Assembly: GCA_026413225.1 (NCBI GenBank)
Contig: CM048553.1
Span: 116,504,690 to 116,568,689 of the forward strand
Reading direction: 5' to 3'
DNA: 64,000 nucleotides
Source of the DNA: Otis tarda
Lineage: Eukaryota > Chordata > Aves > Otidiformes > Otididae
The notes under the pieces were generated by a model. The model had not been told where the DNA came from. It did no database searches and worked only from the letters and a program-made list of their open reading frames with translations. The translations under genes were made by a program, and so were the position numbers. Shown here one piece after another: positions 57,836-64,000 of this stretch (its first letter is position 1; every line of letters starts with the position of its first letter).

Positions 57836-60800
57836 TGTAGCTTTCATTCTGTTACTTTAGAAAAGATTCATGGGATGACATCATTAGTGAGACAAAAATC
57901 ACCATCAGCACTCATAACATCACATATATAGCTTTCTTTCAGGACTTTTGTTTTTGTCAGTTTTCTCTTAAGATGATATGTTAAAATTATTTTGCAACTA
58001 AATACTAATTTGATAGATTTGAGTTCACCTAAAAAAGGCTGTATTTGACAAAACAAAAGGAACACATCCTAAGCAATACAGATTCTAGTGAAAAATAAAG
58101 ACTAATCAAATCATGGGACTTGATTTTTAAACTCAACACTTCTTTTTTCTTCTTTTTTTTTCACTTTTATTTTTTCCTGAATTGTAATTTTGGAAAAAAG
58201 TAGTAGTGGTTGTTTAAGTATTTTTCTGCACTTCATCATCTGCTATAACAACTGATCACTCATACTAGAAAAGTCTTGACAGATTTTCACAGTGTTCTTT
58301 TTACAGTATATTAAATTAGTATCTAATTCTTTCCAAGCTGCATTGTGGTTTTCAGAGTACATAAATATTATGCTCTGTGGAAATCACTCACAGAAAGAAT
58401 AAAAATCAGAGTTCTGGTCTATACAGTTCCAAGTTACACAGCTGTAAGTCCAATTGCTCCTGTATGATGTGATCTATTCTCATTAAAATAAGGCCATCTG
58501 CAATAACTCTGACTTGCTCTGGACATCTAAACAAATTTTACATCATGGAACAAATAGTGTCTACTTCTAGTTCTATGTGAACTAGTACTGTGTGACCTTT
58601 GTCAAATTTTTTTTTTCTGCAAGCCACAGCTGTATACCAGTCTTCCCAGGTACCTTTTAAAATAGTTATTATTTTGTGCATCCCGTTACAGCATCTGCCC
58701 TTCGAGGAACACAAAGCAAAACAAAGTATTTTTCTTTTCACTCTCATGTTTCTCAGTGGGTATGTCAGGCTGCATCTAGAATAGTACACAAAAAGACCTA
58801 AGTCTAAGCTGCTTCTCTGTCCAGGGCTCTATGAGTCACAGGCTGTCATCATATGCCTCAATCCCTCTTTTCTCTTTCCACCTTCCTCCAAGCAGGGTGG
58901 CCTTATCCATTCTACCTCCTGGGACAAGTGGCTTTTCTTTGCTGTTCCCAGAGCAGTGCCTGCTTGTTGTTTGTGAGAATGCTACCTGACACAGGCTAAA
59001 GTTGAGGTAGGGATGTGCAGGTAATTAAGTAGTATGAACTATGAGAAGCCCAGGCCCTAGACATAGTGTTCACCAATCCATACATAGCTTATCTTCCCAG
59101 AACTCCTCCTGGTTGGCTGGAAGCTTTGCCCTATTTTACACTAAAAGCTTTTGCTTTCAAACATCCTTTTCTTTTCTTTTTTTTTTTTTTTTTTTTTTCC
59201 CCTGGACACAGTATCTTTGCCAAAACCGCCTTCTATTCTTACAATGTCTGTTTTTTTCCTCTATCTCCTAAAATAGCCTAACCTCCTTGTTACTCTCCCT
59301 TGATATTTCTTTCATTCTTCTTCCAATCTTGTCAGTGTTTTGTCATCCTGTGGATACACAGCATCTCTGGGAGAAAAAGTATCTGCATTGACAAGCTGCT
59401 TCCCATAACTAGACTAGATCATAATAGGCGACAGATTGTGGAGTCATACAAGAAAGTAATTTGGAACGACTGCTTTCTTTACTTCTGCACAACATGATTA
59501 AGGCCCACAATTGGTGACTCATTTGAATTACCCTGAGGCAATACAGTATTATGCTCAAAATCTTGTTTACAGGCAAAGTAGAAGCATACCTCACAGACAA
59601 GTAAAGCCAAGAGTTTACTGTTAGTATAACTGAAATCTGAAGAGAGTCATTATTATTAGTGCAGATTTGATTGCTACGGGAAAAGAAAGAATAACAAGGC
59701 AATTTACATGCTTAACTTCCTCCCCTTTTCCTGGTTTTATGCCCACTCTCTTCCTGCTCCTCTGCATTGTGCGACAGTTGGTTTCACTCCAGTGGTGGAG
59801 GTCAGGGATTTTACCATGAGCAACTGGAGTGCTTCACCGGGAGGAACATGATGTTCATGTTGGTGACTTCTCCCTCCCTCTAGGATCCACTTGGGGTAAT
59901 TTTTAGACATTTACTAACATACTTTTACACCTTTGCTCCTTCTTCATCTATCTGCAGCTCCACAATATATCTGAATTTGCTATGTACAGTGCCTTTTAAG
60001 TGTGGGAGATACTATTTCTTTGTTCACTTTGTTACCTCTAAAACTACCTGTGCTTAGCTCCAGGTCTGCATTTCTTTGATTAACTATTGATGAGCTGTTC
60101 ATAGCTGAGGGGTCTCCATTGCCAAGCTTGTGCCCCATCTGTTCCTTGCACTTCTCTACCCTGCATCCTGTGTCTCTTCTTCAGTGCCAGCCCTGTATGT
60201 CTCCACACTGCATTGCTATGTTGGAGTCATAAATATCTCATTCTACATAGAATAACTGCATTTACTGCAATCTATATAAAGCATTGTTTGTACCACATAA
60301 AGATAAACAACAAGAAAACAAATTAACTATAAGACAATTAGCAAAATTGCTATCACAAATTTGCGGGCAGCTTAGGATATGTTCAAGCAGAACAAGTCTG
60401 ATTAGCCTCAGTCCCGAAGCCTTGCAATAGAGCACAGAACTATGGCCTGTTAATAGCAATGGGAATACTGTATTACAGGGCTACATAGTTGCAACAGTTC
60501 TATCAAATCAGGATTTCTATACTAATAGTGAATAATCCGCTTTTTGGGGAGTAATAAAAAATGTAAGAAAAAAATTGAGTATTTCTTTACAAAGCACTCA
60601 TAAAAGTATAGGATTCATGGCTAAAATATCAACTTCTAGCTAGTGAGTGATTAAGGAGCGTGACAGTTTATATGTAAGGTAGAAGCATGAAGGTAGTTAA
60701 ATTGAAATCCTTTCTGTCACTGAGTGGAGCAGCCTGACAGATCACAGGCACACAGCCATCAGCAGGGACTTTGCAGTTACGAAGCAGTGACTTGTTGTTC

Positions 60801-63800
60801 AATTGCTTTTGATCTTGTCCCACTCTTTTTTGCCATATCAGCATAATACACCATTAAGGACCTCTCCTGGTTTTGCCAGGGTTGCAGCAGACTTTAGTGA
60901 TCTGGATATTGATATTGGATCTCACAGTATATCAGAGCTACCCTCCTCATTGCCTCATGAAGTCCCTGCTACTGGCTAGGAATTTATGTCCTCATAGAAA
61001 GATAGAAGGATATAGTTGTTTGTTTTTTGGTTTTTTTTCTGGCTGGAATAGTTGACTAAGTAAGACTTCCTGGCACAATTGCTTAAGAGATCTTACACAC
61101 CTATTACTTGCAAAGCACACTGGTTAGGGCTGACTGCACCCAAATGGTGAACTTGCTGCTCTTGTCTTCAGATCTTGGTACCATTGTTTTTATTGTCTCT
61201 ATAGAGCCATGCATGGATGGTGAGAAAAAGGTATAATAACAACCTACCTCCTTCATTTTCATCTGTTTCCTTCAGCTCTGAGTGCATGCATCCATCTTTG
61301 TGAGATGGCCTTTTGCAGGTATTTCTACCAGTACTTGACATACTGAATGACTGGAAAGTTTCCTATTTATGTTAGTTGACTTCTAACTGTTAGTTACTTC
61401 TTAACTTCTCATAGTCTGTAACTCCTTTCATTTATATTTCTTAGCTGAGCTAAGTGGGTGTGATTTTCTTGTAAGTTTGAGATACCTTTAACAAATTATA
61501 CAGAATTCACATAACGACTCACCATGCTTCTGAGCTGAAAGTATGCTTTTCTGTATTATTATCTGTGATTTCTAAAAAAAAAAAAAAAAAAAAGGAACTA
61601 AAACCCACACTACAATTTGAAATAATATAATTTAAATAACAGACCATAGAATTTACAAAAAAAAAAAAAAGCTTTGGAAAAGGAAGTACATTTTTATCTT
61701 TATACTTGAAGTGATGAGGAATCTTCCACTCTCTTTTCAAAGCGAAACTGTCTGCCCCAGTCAGTCAGTACTGCCACTTCTTATCTTATTTCTCCCTTCC
61801 TGTACCTCAAAGCAGTGTTCTCAGACCAAACTCCTTCCCCATGGGTGCTTCCTTGGCATAGTGCCTAAATATGCTTGGAACATGGATTAAAAATATGAGG
61901 CACCACTTTTCCCTCTGCACAGAAGAAAATGGAAAGGTAAAAGGCTGCTGGAAAGGACCTCCTAAAAAGTTCCTATTTACCCTATTATCTAAACACAGGG
62001 TCAGTTTCTCTGTTTAGGAATATGACTTTCCAAAAACCAGAAGCATGTTAAAGATTTACTCCAGCTTTTACTTGTCCATTCTGCAAAGTTTAAGGATATT
62101 TGGTAAAGATATTAAATATCTTTAAGGATTGTCATGTAAGTATGTACTTTACAGATATTAATCTTATGACTGACATGCTAAAGTTTGGTACGTAAGTTTG
62201 TGTGTCTTCATTCATGTTGAAAATGTCCTCATTGTCTGTGAGTTGTTCAGAACTGTGTCTTGTATTGTAGTGTTGGTACAAGGTGTGATCAACAGTAAAC
62301 TCATTGTAAACATCGTAGTCTGCTTTTCACACCACAAGATTTTATGTACTCACTTCCAGTTGATGTGGAGGATAAACCTCAATGCATTTTCTAGATTTCA
62401 GGCTTCTGGGAAGTGCTTCTTTTATGTCAACATGGAGTGGCAGATCTTGTTCTTAATTTAAGTCCATAATTTTGCTTGTAATTTTCTACTACCAAAACAT
62501 TCCCTCTATGGAGAAAAATGCTGAAGGAAGAGCAAATTAACGGATATTAAGAAATCCTTAAATATTGGCTTATTAAAATGATGATTATATAAAAAAATAT
62601 TTTTGAAACAGATGTTTATACTTGGGATGTAAACTGAACATTTATGAGAAGTAGCCAAAAATATGTTACTTTTGATTCTTTGGATATACATTGTAAGGCA
62701 TAACAATACATATGCAGGAAATTGCATGCCAGGAAAAGACAACAGCAACAGTATTTTGTTGTCACATTCAATGTTGAATGTGCTATCCAAAGTCTTTACT
62801 CTATATCTATTTTCTCAATATGAATCTTTGCATAAAGTCTGAAAAATAAAATGTCAAGCGTGCTCTTATCCCATCAATAGTAACTCTTGTCTCTTAGCAT
62901 AGAATTATTAAACATTGAGATAAAATTAAATCTATACACAATCTCAGTTCTAAGGTGTCTACACAGTGGCTTCCTCTGGTGCCAGTACACAGCAAGTGAG
63001 AATTTATCTTCCACCCCCACAAATATTTCACAAGGTCTCCACCTTTCTTTCCAACAGCTCCCCAGCTATAATAGCTGCTACATCACAACTTGCAAGCATC
63101 TGGGTAATGACTTTGTAAGTTTTTATCCATACAGCTTATTACTTCAGCCTTTACATTTTACCTTAGTTCATATGCCTGAAGTGATACTTGTATCATGGTC
63201 CAAGAGCTGCTGAGGGCTTCCTCAGGTTTGAATGACTGTGAATTTTCTCACTGCTGACTCTGTTGGTTTTTGCCTTGCTTCACATGCTGTGCCCTGGAGA
63301 GCATTCGTGTACGTTTCCGTCAGTTTTCTTCTCAGATCCTCTGATTTCCTCGGGAACATCCCAGGATCCAGCATTTCTGGTCACTGCACAACATCACCAA
63401 TCTTCTCCTTTCAGCAGAGTGGTCCATTCAGGGCTCCAAATACAGCCTGCAGCCAAGCCCGTGTCTTGCACGCAAGCTACCGCCAATGTGCAGACAGTAG
63501 GAGATTATTTGATAAGAAAATAAGCACTTCTAGTTGTTTCTGCACTCCCTTTTTGTAGTGATATGAATCTCTTGTCGTTGCTGAAAAGTATATCACATTA
63601 TGCCAACTTGAAAATTTTGCTGGAAATATACATGAGAAAAACTACAAGCTTTTCTCTACTTCTGTTTGTAACATCGTTATAACATGTAATGGGCAAATCT
63701 GTTATAATGTTTATAATTAGTGGCACCTTTTAAAACTATGAAGTTTGATTGTACCCCAGTTATATTTTTATCTTTGAACATAATTACAGAGATATTAGAC

Positions 63801-64000
63801 TGACAGCGAATTTGAAAGGTTTGACAAATAAGTAATATAAAAATACGGATTCATTTGACTGTAATAAACATGTGAGATCATATTAAAAGAAACCAAATAT
63901 TTTTATTTTGTGTATAACCATGTATTGACTCTGGAAGTCAGTAACACCTAGTTTACTCATTTTCTTTTATGACTTGAGTAAACTTTATGTGGAAAATTTA
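57836..64000. other. AT-rich non-coding stretch to window end
   Basis: About 6.2 kb with no recognised gene or mobile element. Visible are T22 at 59177-59198, A20 at 61574-61593, A13 near 61659-61671, and short palindromes at 62104-62124 and 62763-62782. GC-richer patches at 58800-59140, 59690-59900 and 63230-63520 have short open frames without recognisable motifs. The last includes overlapping frames of 86 and 108 codons that I cannot assign. Confidence 0.5.
62763..62782. repeat. 9-bp-arm palindrome
   Basis: CACATTCAA and TTGAATGTG are exact reverse complements around TG. It is short and may be chance in 64 kb of AT-rich DNA. Confidence 0.6.

Noticed and set aside
59177..59198. T22 tract as the tail of a minus-strand retrocopy or SINE
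   Set aside because: No gene-like or SINE-like sequence lies on its downstream side, and no flanking duplication is visible.
62887..63558. Two open frames of 108 codons (62887-63213 and 63232-63558)
   Set aside because: No recognised motif, no consistent splice or start context, and both strands and frames are similarly open. Too weak to call a gene.
1..64000. CRISPR array, operon or phage-like system
   Set aside because: There are no regularly spaced identical repeats with unique spacers and no dense coding. The sequence is clearly vertebrate (avian) with LINE and LTR repeats.

Overview
This window looks like a gene-poor, AT-rich stretch of a bird genome. Two things support a bird. First, there are many 5'-truncated CR1 LINE copies ending in the (ATTCTATG)n-type tail. 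Second, there are two typical avian solo-LTR groups: an ERVL-like group with 5-bp target-site duplications (TSDs), and an ERVK-like group with LTRs of the TGT...ACA type. I found no convincing host protein-coding gene, rRNA, tRNA or CRISPR array. Almost every open reading frame over 60 codons lies in a CR1 copy, in an LTR, or in low-complexity AT-rich DNA.

Layout: 1-186 is the 3' end of an ERVK-like LTR cut by the window edge. 187-5753 is unique AT-rich DNA. Two short CR1 ends lie back to back at 5754-6216. Two ERVL-like solo LTRs on the minus strand follow at 8700-9593 and 10229-11354. A CR1 copy with a readable C-terminal reverse-transcriptase ORF lies at 15806-16672. A third minus-strand ERVL-like solo LTR (18064-19206) has an inverted 139-bp copy of its left junction 2.8 kb away (20903-21041). 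A CR1 tail lies at 26841-27139, a small GC-rich island of unknown nature at 28089-28352, an ERVK-like solo LTR at 28751-29365, and a plus-strand ERVL-like solo LTR at 34564-35578. A composite of old CR1, LTR fragment and young CR1 occupies 42283-43801, with another ERVK-like LTR fragment at 44030-44222. A distinct LTR family with a 5-bp TSD lies at 46719-47509, a minus-strand ERVK-like solo LTR at 50087-50717, and a long minus-strand CR1 at 56764-57835. Everything between is AT-rich single-copy-looking DNA with homopolymer tracts and short hairpins.

The genes do not form a pathway; what the window records is a history of retrotransposition. All ERV material is LTR-only: I recognised no gag, pol or env sequence. 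The LTRs carry GC- and CpG-rich promoter-like sequence into an otherwise AT-rich region. The most unusual signal is the perfect 139-bp inverted duplication spanning host flank, TSD and the first 29 bp of an LTR (17954-18092 versus 20903-21041). It must postdate the LTR insertion, and it is either a recent template-switch event or an assembly artefact.
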